From Planctomycetales bacterium (GTDB lineage Bacteria; Planctomycetota; Phycisphaerae; SM23-33), in NCBI GenBank assembly GCA_030642005.1, contig DAOWOP010000006.1:1-29004 (forward strand): a stretch of DNA of 29,004 bases, read 5' to 3'. The position numbers and the translations under genes are program-made. The notes under the pieces are model-generated. The model made no database searches, was not told the DNA's origin, and saw only the letters and a program-made list of their open reading frames with translations. Shown here one piece after another: positions 16,539-25,243 of this stretch; position 1 is the first letter of the stretch; the number at the start of each line of letters is the position of its first letter.

Positions 16539-18425
16539 TTATTCGGCGTGGAGGAATTTCCTCGCCCACAGTTCAAACATCAGGACGGCCCACAGAAGCG
16601 GTTCGTAATTGCGGAGGCCTGACTGGTGTTCCCGCCAGGCCTTCTTCACCACCGCCCGGTCAATGTAATCGACGTAGGCGGCGTCCCGCCCCAGCAAAAG
16701 ATCGCCGACCATATCGCGCAGAGGCCCCCGCATCCATTCAGCAATCGGCGGCGTAAAACCCTGCTTTTTGCGATAGAGCGTCTCATCGCTCAGATAAGGA
16801 CGCATTGCAGATTTCAGAATCCCCTTGCCCTCTCGACCCTCGATCTTCATTTCCGCCGGCACACGCTGCGCGAACTCCACGAAAATGTGATCCAACAGCG
16901 GCACGCGAACTTCCAGCGAAACGGCCATACTGGCCCGGTCAACCTTTGTCAGGATGTCATCCACCAGGTATGTCTTGATGTCGGTGTAGAGCAACTGGCT
17001 CAAATTGTTCCGCGAGGCCTTGTTCATGTAACCGCGAATGATGTCAGCCGACCTGTAACCTCGTAACGTCCCGGCGAGGTCTCCGGTATAAAAGGCGGCC
17101 TTCTGTTCGTCGCTGAGAAAGCCTACGCTTCGGCAATATGCCGTCGGAGCATCGACCGCGAGATTTCCCAGCGTTACCTTCGCCCGCAGAGGCCTGGGCA
17201 ACCAGTCGGCCTTGGGATAAATCCTCGCCAGAGGCCGAAGAAACCAGCGGCGAAAACACGTCGGCAACAGGCTGCGAATCCGACGCTCCATCAGGTCGAA
17301 CCTGTACCTGCGATAACCGGCGAAATTTTCATCCCCACCGTCGCCCGACAGCGCCACTGTAACGTGCCGCCTGGCCGCCTGAGAAACGTAGTATGTCGGA
17401 ATCGCCGAATAATCCGCGAAGGGTTCGTCATAATGCCACGCCAGCGTCTCCACGATGCTTGTCGCCTCAGGCCTGACGACTTCCTCGTAGTGCTGCGTGT
17501 GATACCGCTCCGCCACCCGGCGGGCAAAGGGCAACTCGTTATATCGTTTCTCCTGAAACCCGACACTCGTCGTTACAACCCGCCCTTCCCCCAATCGGGA
17601 CATCACGGCGACGACGGACGATGAATCCACGCCGCCGCTGAGGAACGCGCCAAGCGGAACGTCGCTCACCAGCCGAAGCCGTACGGACTCGGCCAGTTTG
17701 TCCACCAGGTTACGCTCTATGCTCTCTCTGCCGCGGTCAAAAGGCTCGGCCGGTTCCAGGTCCCAGTACTGCTGCTGACGCAAGCCTTGCGCGTCAAACC
17801 GCAGCCAGTGTCCCGGCTCGAGTTTGAAGATGTCCCGAAACATCGTCTTCGGCGCTGGGACATACAGAAAGGTCAGATAATCCGACAGTGCGTCTTCCCG
17901 GACCGCCCGCGGCACGCCGCCGTGGGCGAGGATCGCTTTGATCTCGCTACCGAAGATAAGCCGGCCGTTCAGAACCGTATAATACAGCGGCTTGATGCCA
18001 AGCCGATCCCGAACCAGGTACATCGCTTCGGCCCGCGCGTCCCAGATGCCGAAGGCGAACATGCCCCGCAGCCGGTTGACGCAATCAATCCCTTCCTCCT
18101 CGTAAAGATGGACGATTACTTCGGTATCGGTCCGCGTGCGAAAGCGATGCCCCTTGGCCGCCAGTTCCTCCCGCAAGGCCTGAAAATTGTACGCCTCGCC
18201 GTTGTAGGTAATCCAAACGGTTTCGTCTTCGTTACTCATCGGCTGCCGGCCTTCGGCCAGGTCGATGATGCTGAGCCGCGCGTGCCCAAGCCCGGCACAA
18301 TTATCGGTCCAGGTCCCCGACTCGTCAGGCCCGCGATGGCGCAAAACTCGCACCATCCCCGGCAGCCGGGACTCAAAGTCCGCCGACCGACCCTTAAAAT
18401 CAACAATGCCGCAAATTCCACACAT
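16539..18425 (-). CDS. Exosortase-type asparagine synthase-like amidotransferase
   Basis: A 628-residue, two-domain class II glutamine amidotransferase. The start is fixed by MCGICG, since Cys2 becomes the N-terminal nucleophile. YNGEAYN at 74-80 and the RTDTEV and FAFGIWD motifs complete the glutaminase domain. SGGVDSS at 263-269 is the PP-loop of the AsnB synthetase domain. Length and sequence style match the XrtA/PEP-CTERM amidotransferase family (TIGR03108 type), an asparagine-synthase paralogue confined to EPS loci and thought to amidate a sugar carboxylate or another EPS precursor. It is less likely to be housekeeping AsnB, given its setting between glycosyltransferases. The start lacks a good Shine-Dalgarno: AAGGGA lies about 16 bases upstream and only AGAG is closer. 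Confidence 0.9.
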   Translation of the reverse strand: MCGICGIVDFKGRSADFESRLPGMVRVLRHRGPDESGTWTDNCAGLGHARLSIIDLAEGRQPMSNEDETVWITYNGEAYNFQALREELAAKGHRFRTRTDTEVIVHLYEEEGIDCVNRLRGMFAFGIWDARAEAMYLVRDRLGIKPLYYTVLNGRLIFGSEIKAILAHGGVPRAVREDALSDYLTFLYVPAPKTMFRDIFKLEPGHWLRFDAQGLRQQQYWDLEPAEPFDRGRESIERNLVDKLAESVRLRLVSDVPLGAFLSGGVDSSSVVAVMSRLGEGRVVTTSVGFQEKRYNELPFARRVAERYHTQHYEEVVRPEATSIVETLAWHYDEPFADYSAIPTYYVSQAARRHVTVALSGDGGDENFAGYRRYRFDLMERRIRSLLPTCFRRWFLRPLARIYPKADWLPRPLRAKVTLGNLAVDAPTAYCRSVGFLSDEQKAAFYTGDLAGTLRGYRSADIIRGYMNKASRNNLSQLLYTDIKTYLVDDILTKVDRASMAVSLEVRVPLLDHIFVEFAQRVPAEMKIEGREGKGILKSAMRPYLSDETLYRKKQGFTPPIAEWMRGPLRDMVGDLLLGRDAAYVDYIDRAVVKKAWREHQSGLRNYEPLLWAVLMFELWARKFLHAE

Positions 18426-18495
18426 GCAATGCTCTGTTAGTCCCTTGTCAGTTGTCTTCCATGAATACTAATGTAAGCCCGGATTAACATATTAG
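18426..18495 (-). other. Short AT-rich gap before the amidotransferase
   Basis: Seventy bases between the upstream GT4 stop and the amidotransferase start, one of the larger gaps in this otherwise tightly packed operon. It is AT-rich near the GT4 stop. I see neither a clear promoter nor a terminator in it. Confidence 0.4.
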
Positions 18496-19626
18496 TTACA
18501 GGCGCCCGGACCTTGAGACGGTACGATACATATCTTCGTACTTTCGTATCATTACCTCAACAGTGTATCTCTCGAGGACGCGCCCGCGGGCAGCCGCTCC
18601 CAGACAGTTTCTCATATTAATATCCTGAACCAAGCCAATCAGTGCGTCGGTCATTCCGGATACATCGTCGCTCTGAAGGACAATGCCGTATTTGCCTCGC
18701 GCCAATACTTCATCTACGCTGCCGACTCGCGTGGCGGCGCACGGCAGGCCACAGGCCATCGCCTCCAGCAGCGCGTTGGGATGCTGTTCGCTGCTGCTGG
18801 GCAGCGCGAAGATGTCGAGTTGATGCAGAAATCGTGGAACATCATCCACGTGTCCGGCGAAAAAGACATGATCTTCAATACCCAGTTCACGCGCCAGGCT
18901 GATTAACTCGTCTTTCATGGGGCCGTTCCCTGCCAGCCTTAGATCTATGTCCTGCCCGCTTGAAATCAGTTGGGCGACGGATCGAATCAGCAATGACTGG
19001 TTCTTGACCGGCGTGAGACTGCCGACGGTTCCGATTACGATGCGACCGCCCGCCGATCGCGCCGGGCCCGGCGCGAATCGTTCGGTATCCACGCCGTTGG
19101 GGATGACCTTGATCCTGCGAGCGGGTATGCCGATCTGTTCGACGAGCGTTCGCCGGGAGGCCTGACTGACCGTGAAAATGTGGTTGGTCAGACTTGCAAG
19201 CACGCGAGAAGCGAGTCTGCGCCGGAACGGCATCACCCCGGCAGCGTCCATACCGTGAAAACTGAATATCAAAGGCGAGCGGGGAAGCATCACAAGCCGG
19301 GCCAGGGCGACATCAGGCCAGGCGCTCCAGTTTCTCGCATGGATCACCGCAGGGCAAGTGCGTCGAATCAATTTCCAGAGCCGCCACGGCAGGCTCATGT
19401 CATTCGACCCGGAATGCATACAGTAAATCGGAACATCTTCCCCAAAGAGATTCCCAATAACCGCATCGCCTTTCAAACATACGATCGAATGGCGCATGTC
19501 CACAGATACCAACCCCCTGATGACCCGTGCCATAGCCAGTTCCATCCCGCCGAAACCAAGGGTCGGTACAACATGCAGGACATGGGTCGCTGTGTAAAAA
19601 ATCGTTCGGACCTCCAATAATCTCAT
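18496..19626 (-). CDS. Glycosyltransferase family 4, exosortase-system type
   Basis: A 376-residue GT-B enzyme. HVVPTLGFGGMELAMARV is the glycine-rich acceptor-side start, close in style to the XrtA/PEP-CTERM glycosyltransferase family (TIGR03088 type). VIPNGVDTERF opens the donor domain, and SSSEQHPNALLEAMACGLP carries the E-x7-E motif. It is a cytoplasmic enzyme with unknown sugar specificity. ATG 19626 overlaps the methyltransferase TGA as ATGA, so translation is likely coupled. The amidotransferase follows 70 bases later, the same neighbourhood as in proteobacterial exosortase loci. Confidence 0.87.
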   Translation of the reverse strand: MRLLEVRTIFYTATHVLHVVPTLGFGGMELAMARVIRGLVSVDMRHSIVCLKGDAVIGNLFGEDVPIYCMHSGSNDMSLPWRLWKLIRRTCPAVIHARNWSAWPDVALARLVMLPRSPLIFSFHGMDAAGVMPFRRRLASRVLASLTNHIFTVSQASRRTLVEQIGIPARRIKVIPNGVDTERFAPGPARSAGGRIVIGTVGSLTPVKNQSLLIRSVAQLISSGQDIDLRLAGNGPMKDELISLARELGIEDHVFFAGHVDDVPRFLHQLDIFALPSSSEQHPNALLEAMACGLPCAATRVGSVDEVLARGKYGIVLQSDDVSGMTDALIGLVQDINMRNCLGAAARGRVLERYTVEVMIRKYEDMYRTVSRSGRL

Positions 19627-20594
19627 GCGCCGTTATGGGCGCCGCCCTCAAGAGGCTTTCTGATTACGAAGGAAAACAACACGCCTGTTTTGCTGCAAAT
19701 TAACCGGAAAAATCCATCGAAGGCCGCACGAAGCCACAAGTTGGAACGCAACATTTCTCCACCGTGGTCACTGATATACATTACCTCGACGCCGTAATGA
19801 CGGAAATGGTCCTGAATCAGTTCCGATGGTACAAAACCTCTATGCAGATCGTTGTCTTCCTGTGCGTGAACATCCACAAGCCTTCTTATCTCTTCCGAAG
19901 ACAATGGTTCTGAAATAATCCCTTCTGTCAGCAGTTTCCCGTTAATGGCGGCAACGTTATTTACGTCCCGACATGTGTTACATTGTGCATGGAAAAGCCG
20001 TCTTATGCGTAGCCAGTTTCGCTTCGGCGACAAGTACCAGAAGAGATGCCAGACAGTCCGTTCCAGGAAATAAGCCGTTCGGCAGGAGAAGAACATGGCG
20101 TTGGGTTCGTAACCGAGACAGAAGTATCCTCCTGGCTTAAGCACGCGGTCGATTTCCTTGAGAACCGCTCCGTGTGCGGGAAGATGATGCAGACCGGCAT
20201 TGAGCGTTACCCAGTCAGCAGAACCGTCCGCAAGCGGTATGGCCCGCACGTCCCCAACATGCCAGTCGATCCGGTCAGTCTCGTCGCAAAGCAAAGACCG
20301 GGCTTCCGCCAAGGCCTTGTCTGACACGTCCATGCACAAGACCCGCACGGATCTGTCCAGGTGCTTCAAGAGGATTCGCGGGACGAAACCCGTTCCCGTG
20401 CACAGATCCACACCGAACTGAAAGCCCGCCACGGCCAGTCTCGGCACAACCTCGGATTCCCAGAAGCGCCGTTCGATCGCGTGCCGCCGCCGGTGCAATT
20501 CATCAAACTGATCGCTTTGCAAATCGTGATACAGTTCGTTAATGCGCCGTATCAGCCTTTCCCGCCTGCCGTTATCGCAAACATCGACACTCAT
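19623..20594 (-). CDS. Class I SAM-dependent methyltransferase
   Basis: A 323-residue protein. VDLCTGTGFVPRIL is motif I (SAM-binding glycine loop). CMDVSDKALAEAR is motif II with the ribose-binding Asp. HVGDVRAIPLADGSADWVTLNAGLHHL holds motif III and the post-motif region, and EIDRVLKPGGYFCLGYEPN is the usual strand after it. The C-terminal third is not diagnostic. It probably methylates a sugar or glycan, judged only from the setting between a polymerase/ligase and a glycosyltransferase. ATG 20594 directly abuts the preceding TGA (zero-base spacing). No membrane helix is evident apart from a mildly hydrophobic stretch near the C-terminus. Confidence 0.85.
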   Translation of the reverse strand: MSVDVCDNGRRERLIRRINELYHDLQSDQFDELHRRRHAIERRFWESEVVPRLAVAGFQFGVDLCTGTGFVPRILLKHLDRSVRVLCMDVSDKALAEARSLLCDETDRIDWHVGDVRAIPLADGSADWVTLNAGLHHLPAHGAVLKEIDRVLKPGGYFCLGYEPNAMFFSCRTAYFLERTVWHLFWYLSPKRNWLRIRRLFHAQCNTCRDVNNVAAINGKLLTEGIISEPLSSEEIRRLVDVHAQEDNDLHRGFVPSELIQDHFRHYGVEVMYISDHGGEMLRSNLWLRAAFDGFFRLICSKTGVLFSFVIRKPLEGGAHNGA

Positions 20595-21917
20595 TCACTT
20601 ATTCCCTATACCCGAAGCCGCTACCGGCTTTTTCCCGGCATCGGCCCTGGCGTTTTCCAAAGCCCTGGCCAGGCAGACAGGCATCGCCAGAAACCACCAC
20701 GGCCCTTCAACATACAGTGTGGTCATCGTCAGGCCACAGGCCAGGAACATAATGAGACCGACGCCCACCCCGTAACTCGACCACCCCAGGACGTCCCGAT
20801 CCGCCTTCGAAAGGCTCTTGCTGTCCTTGTGCACTCGCCAGATGATTCGCATCGAACCGAAGATCAGGAGCAGATATACCAATATACCCTGTATGCCCAA
20901 TTCACTGTAGCAGCGAACGAACGTACTGTGAGCATCCCTGGCCAGGTGGTCTCCGGCGTAATTTCTGATGGCTGAAGGGAAATTCCCCGCACCCACGCCA
21001 AACGGCCGATCGCGGAGCATCTGGACCGATGCCTTCCACATGTCGATCCGACCCTCGATCGACCCGCCCCGCTCACCCTCTTCAGCCGTGATCGTCCCGG
21101 CACGCCCCCAGAATCCCGGATCAGTCAGGGCGTATCCTCCTATTGCAACGATAATCAGTCCCGCCAGTATGGTTTTTCGATACCTTTTCGGAGCCGCCAG
21201 CACGGCAACAATCGCACCGGCGGCCAGACCTACCATCCCACCACGACTGCGAGTCAGGACTATCGTATTGACAGTCAGAACCCCGGCGATCAGGCAGGTA
21301 ACCTTGCCTACCCGGCCGCTCATAATAAACTGAACCGCGATTATGGGCAGACAGGCAGCCATGAATGCCGCAAGAAAGTTCGCTTCGCGGAAGTCCGGCC
21401 CGCCAATGGCGTTCAATCGCCCCGTTGCAAACATATTCGGATCGGCTGTATAAGCCTGATATCCAAGGAAAATCGTTCCAATGATAATCCCCCAGAACAA
21501 CACTTTCACTCGTTTCAGCGTCGTTATGACGTGGGTAAGCATCAGGACGAAAATCAGTATCTTCGTCATTTTAAATCCTGGATGATCGCCCCCGCCTAAC
21601 TTGACTTCAGTCGCCCAAAGGGCGTGGGACAGCCAGATCAGCGCCACAAATCCTATCAGCAGCCATTCCTGTCGGCTCAGTATCTTCTTCCCGTAGCGGA
21701 GTCGGCCATGATGTATCGCGACCCCCACGGCGGTGAAGATCGCCAATATAAACGAGAATCGAATCCCCCAGTGAGCAATACTCTGTCCCCACCACTGCGT
21801 TTCCGGTGATATCTCATAGTGCAGGATGTAGGCTACAATCCCCACCAGAGGCGCATACATGGCGCCGCCACAGGCAAACACAAACACCAGCAGGAATAGA
21901 ATCGTCTTCGTCGGCAT
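20595..21917 (-). CDS. O-antigen polymerase/ligase-like membrane protein (Wzy_C/WaaL)
   Basis: A 440-residue protein with about ten to twelve transmembrane helices. TRSRGGMVG and GRIDMWKASVQMLRDRPFGVG, together with DAHSTFVRCYSELGIQG, are the conserved loop elements of the Wzy_C (O-antigen ligase) domain; the Arg and His residues in these loops are the known functional positions of WaaL/Wzy proteins. Family members polymerise undecaprenyl-linked repeat units or ligate glycans on the periplasmic side. In an exosortase EPS locus either polymerisation or transfer to protein cargo is possible, and the sequence does not decide. GGAAG lies close before ATG 21917. The gene starts 15 bases after a GT4 gene and abuts the methyltransferase. 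Confidence 0.87.
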   Translation of the reverse strand: MPTKTILFLLVFVFACGGAMYAPLVGIVAYILHYEISPETQWWGQSIAHWGIRFSFILAIFTAVGVAIHHGRLRYGKKILSRQEWLLIGFVALIWLSHALWATEVKLGGGDHPGFKMTKILIFVLMLTHVITTLKRVKVLFWGIIIGTIFLGYQAYTADPNMFATGRLNAIGGPDFREANFLAAFMAACLPIIAVQFIMSGRVGKVTCLIAGVLTVNTIVLTRSRGGMVGLAAGAIVAVLAAPKRYRKTILAGLIIVAIGGYALTDPGFWGRAGTITAEEGERGGSIEGRIDMWKASVQMLRDRPFGVGAGNFPSAIRNYAGDHLARDAHSTFVRCYSELGIQGILVYLLLIFGSMRIIWRVHKDSKSLSKADRDVLGWSSYGVGVGLIMFLACGLTMTTLYVEGPWWFLAMPVCLARALENARADAGKKPVAASGIGNK

Positions 21918-21932
21918 TGTCTTCCGGCTACC

Positions 21933-23300
21933 TCACGTCCTGCGGTGTGCGTCTATCGCTTCTCCAAGGACTTCTTCGAGTCTATCGGCCATTCGCACGC
22001 GAGTGAAGGCATCTCTGGCGTTCGGATCAGTCTGTCGCCGCAGACTACATCGGCCAAACTCCATCAATATATCGGCAAGAGATTTCGCTACGGATTCCGT
22101 TCCCACCTCCGCACACCAGAGCCGACAACCCCCGCGACGCATTATGTCAACGGCCTCTTCCCCGGCGCCGATCGCCAGAACTGCTTTGTTGGCTCCGATG
22201 TACTCATAAACCTTGGCCGGCACGGGGGCCAGCGCGGCATCGCCGCCCTGGCCGAACAAGACCGCCACGTCAGCGCCCTTCAAGAAGGAAAGCGCCTCTT
22301 TGTGGGACGTGGGCGGAATAATGCGCACAAGGTCGCCAACGCCATACCCTGACACTATATCCTCCAAAGGTCGGCCGTTGTACTCCGGCAAGCCCAGGAA
22401 AACTACAAGCATTCGATCAGCCTCGGTCGGGAATTCCCGGCGAAACCGCCGCAATCCCTCCAACAACGGAATCGGACTGCGCGGCCCGTACAGCGTCCCG
22501 GCATGTATAAGTACACAGCGGCTTTCATCCAGGCTGACCGGGCTGATCGGGCCTATCTGGTCGGGATCGAAGCCGTTGTGAATTGTCGTAATATCCTTTG
22601 TTTTCATAGGATAGCGAGAGACAAGATGCTTTCGGATACCGTCCCACGCGCAGGTGATTCGACTCGCTCGGCGGATGACAAGACGCTCCAGCACGTCATC
22701 GGCTTTCCTGTGCAGACGATATGGGATCTTCCGCCAGTGGCTGCCACACCACGGGTCGCGGAAATCCGCCACCCAGGGCACATGCAGCAGCCGCGACAGC
22801 GCACCGGCCGCCAGATGGCTCGTCCACATCGGGGCCGAACTGTAGATAACATCCGGCCTGTGTCGCCCGGCCTCACGCAGACCGACCCAAACCGCCGGAA
22901 CAAGCCAGCCGACGGAACCGTCCGGCACGTGCAGCCACCAGGACAACCAATCAACCATGCGCCGGAAAATCCCCGGCTGGAGATTCTCGGCCTCGCCGGT
23001 CTGTCCGGCGTCCCCGGCCCGTTTCGACGAATCGACCCGGCCGAAACGAGGCCTGAATATCCGCACCGCCAGCCCAAGTATATCCGGCGCCGTCGTCCGC
23101 ACAACCCGCACTTCTTTTGGAACACCCTCCAGCAGCCCTTCATCCAACACGGCGCTCGCCCCCGGCCTTGCGGTAACGACCGTAACCCCCCAGCCCCGCT
23201 CGACAAGGCGTCTGCACAGCGCCACAGTCCGATGAACGCCCACGGCAGACACCGGCGGAAAGACGTCGGTAATCACGATGGCTCTTACGGAACATGTCAT
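21933..23300 (-). CDS. Glycosyltransferase family 4 (group 1)
   Basis: About 455 residues, longer than typical GT4 enzymes because of an insertion at about 80-130 (FGRVDSSKRAGDAGQTGEA region). AIVITDVFPPVSAVGVHR is the first acceptor-side loop, DFRDPW is a well-conserved GT4 element, and IHNGFDPDQ opens the second domain. PAKVYEYIGANKAVLAI replaces the usual E-x7-E stretch, as in many FkbM/WbuB-like members. ATG 23300 overlaps the previous stop as ATGA; the open frame reaches 23363 inside the upstream gene, which I consider spurious. It is a cytoplasmic enzyme with unknown sugar specificity. Confidence 0.85.
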   Translation of the reverse strand: MTCSVRAIVITDVFPPVSAVGVHRTVALCRRLVERGWGVTVVTARPGASAVLDEGLLEGVPKEVRVVRTTAPDILGLAVRIFRPRFGRVDSSKRAGDAGQTGEAENLQPGIFRRMVDWLSWWLHVPDGSVGWLVPAVWVGLREAGRHRPDVIYSSAPMWTSHLAAGALSRLLHVPWVADFRDPWCGSHWRKIPYRLHRKADDVLERLVIRRASRITCAWDGIRKHLVSRYPMKTKDITTIHNGFDPDQIGPISPVSLDESRCVLIHAGTLYGPRSPIPLLEGLRRFRREFPTEADRMLVVFLGLPEYNGRPLEDIVSGYGVGDLVRIIPPTSHKEALSFLKGADVAVLFGQGGDAALAPVPAKVYEYIGANKAVLAIGAGEEAVDIMRRGGCRLWCAEVGTESVAKSLADILMEFGRCSLRRQTDPNARDAFTRVRMADRLEEVLGEAIDAHRRT

Positions 23301-24277
23301 TGATCTGAACTCATACGGGCCTTTGCCGCACGAATCAGGCGAATACACGGACCAGGAATCCATGTGGCGGCGTAGTATGCTAAATTCTTCACTGAATTCC
23401 TATTTATGCTTAAACCCTCCCGGAATTTGGCGCGGGATATCTGAATGTCCCCTTGCGAAAACCAATAATAACCCCAATTCCAAAGAAGGTCCGCCCAAGC
23501 CTTTCTGATTGCCTTCCGTTGCCGGAAAGAATAGCCCCGCTCAAGCCAAAGCTTCTTAAAAGTTGCATGCGTGTTGACAAACCGCTCATTGGCTCGCCTT
23601 GGGTCGGTAAGTTGATCGCGGTGCAAGCGAATCCTTGCAACCTCCGTCGAACACCAGGAATAGCGTCCAAAACGAGCGATGCGCAGCCACAGATCCCTGT
23701 CTTCGCCGGTACACAATGACTCGTCATACCATCCAGCCTGTTCTATTGCTGTGCGCTTAACGATGGCCGAACAATGAGGGATAGGGCTGCCGCGAAGAAC
23801 GCGAAGCCAAAAACGTTTTGTTTCGAGCAGGAACAGATTGGGTTGTATCTCCTGCTCAACATCGTCGAGAATACCCTTAGATGCAACGTAACCAGACAAC
23901 ACAATACCCTCGCTCGAAAACTTCGACGCATCTCCAAACATAACGTCAACTTCCAGAAATGCTGAGACTGATTCCGTCAGGATTCGCAGCGCATCTGGTA
24001 AAAGAATATCGTCGGCGTCCAGGAACATAAGCCAGGGCGAAACCGTCTCCCTGATACCCAGGTTGCGAGCGGCGGGAAGTCCTCGATTGTCCTGTCTGAC
24101 GTAACGCACAGCCGTTCCATACTTCGCTGCGACCTCCGAAGTGTTGTCGGTCGAGCCGTCATCCACAACGACGATTTCCGCCGGCTGGAGCGTCTGCGCA
24201 AGGACGCTCTCGATAGCCTCACCGAGAAAGCGGCCATAATTGTAGCACGGAATGACAACTGATACAGGAGCAATCAT
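23297..24277 (-). CDS. Glycosyltransferase family 2
   Basis: About 326 residues from ATG 24277. The GT-A domain is clear: SVVIPCYNYGRFLGEAIESV, VVVDDGSTDNTSE, NRGLPAARNLGI and the D-x-D-type FLDADD motif. GEDRDLWLRIARFG is the conserved ED region near the catalytic base. The C-terminal 100 residues are helical and basic, with no obvious transmembrane span. It probably adds one sugar to the growing lipid-linked repeat unit. The start overlaps the preceding GT2 stop as ATGA; an in-frame extension to 24307 would lie inside that gene. Base composition looks lower in GC than the genes to its left. Confidence 0.86.
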   Translation of the reverse strand: MIAPVSVVIPCYNYGRFLGEAIESVLAQTLQPAEIVVVDDGSTDNTSEVAAKYGTAVRYVRQDNRGLPAARNLGIRETVSPWLMFLDADDILLPDALRILTESVSAFLEVDVMFGDASKFSSEGIVLSGYVASKGILDDVEQEIQPNLFLLETKRFWLRVLRGSPIPHCSAIVKRTAIEQAGWYDESLCTGEDRDLWLRIARFGRYSWCSTEVARIRLHRDQLTDPRRANERFVNTHATFKKLWLERGYSFRQRKAIRKAWADLLWNWGYYWFSQGDIQISRAKFREGLSINRNSVKNLAYYAATWIPGPCIRLIRAAKARMSSDQ

Positions 24278-25221
24278 GGTTTTGAAATACCTGCTTCTAC
24301 GGGCCATGAATGACCATAAGATTCGTAAGCGTGTCCAAGGTAGCGCGAAAGCGTAAGAAGCCCTTTAAGGGCGGCTGCCCGATCCGCCTTCAGCATATGT
24401 CCGAACATCTTCGCCAGTTCAATCAGGCAAGCGGGAATCAGATACCTCGGAACTCCAAATACTCGTCGGACATCTGGAGGGTGAAGCTTTGATTCGCCAC
24501 GCCCGATGCCGAAGGCCCTTCGGCACAAAGATCCGAACGCGAACTGGTGCGGATACCAACGATGGAAAACCAAAGCGTCAGGAAGATATATCATTTCAAA
24601 GTCGTCTTGCCGCGCCCGGAGCAACAGTTCCCTCTCACTGCCGGATACCCGCGACCTTCTCATGGGTCCGAAGGCAACATTATATCGATAGCCATAGTCA
24701 AAAAATACTTCCTTTCTGATTGCAAGGTTCACGCCCGGAGGAAATTGTCCCGGGGCGTATGACCCAATATCCTCGCGTTGTTTGAACTCTCCGAAATAGA
24801 CTGTGCCCTGAACGGCTTCGATCACGTAAGCCGGAACATTCCCGGTAATCCTTTCCCTGTACGGACCACCGAAGATGAGTGCTTCCGGATTGCACTTTGC
24901 TCCGCACTCCAGCGCCATAAGCCAATGAGCAACGGGGCTGACATCGTCATCAGTGAACACAAGCAAATCACCGTTTGCTTTCTCAAGCCCTGCATTCAGT
25001 GCATAGTTCTTTCCCTGTTGGCGTTCAAAGACATACCGAATCGGAAGAGCCTCGGCGAATTCCTCGCATACCCGTTTCGTACGATCCGTGGAATTGTTAT
25101 CAATCACAATAAGTTCCCAGCCGCCCGGGGGCGACTTAAGTGTTGTCATTGCCTCCAACGTTTCGCGCAGGATCTCCGCGCGGTTATAAGTCGCGATCAG
25201 GACTGATATTGCCATACTCAC
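24274..25221 (-). CDS. Glycosyltransferase family 2
   Basis: About 315 residues. ISVLIATYNRAEILRETLEAM, VIDNNSTDRT, GKNYALNAGL and the FTDDDV acidic motif are classic GT2 features. PPGVNLAIRKEVF and SERELLLRARQ supply the acceptor-side and ED-like elements. The C-terminus has a mildly hydrophobic helix but no clear membrane anchor. GTG 25221 has AGGGA eight bases upstream; ATG 25215, two codons in, is nearly as plausible, while the 129 further upstream bases in the open frame overlap the GT4 gene. The TGA overlaps the next GT2 as ATGA, so the two GT2 enzymes are probably made in similar amounts and act in sequence on the same glycan. Confidence 0.85.
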   Translation of the reverse strand: MSMAISVLIATYNRAEILRETLEAMTTLKSPPGGWELIVIDNNSTDRTKRVCEEFAEALPIRYVFERQQGKNYALNAGLEKANGDLLVFTDDDVSPVAHWLMALECGAKCNPEALIFGGPYRERITGNVPAYVIEAVQGTVYFGEFKQREDIGSYAPGQFPPGVNLAIRKEVFFDYGYRYNVAFGPMRRSRVSGSERELLLRARQDDFEMIYLPDALVFHRWYPHQFAFGSLCRRAFGIGRGESKLHPPDVRRVFGVPRYLIPACLIELAKMFGHMLKADRAAALKGLLTLSRYLGHAYESYGHSWPVEAGISKP

Positions 25222-25243
25222 GATGCCGTTCCCTGCCACAATT

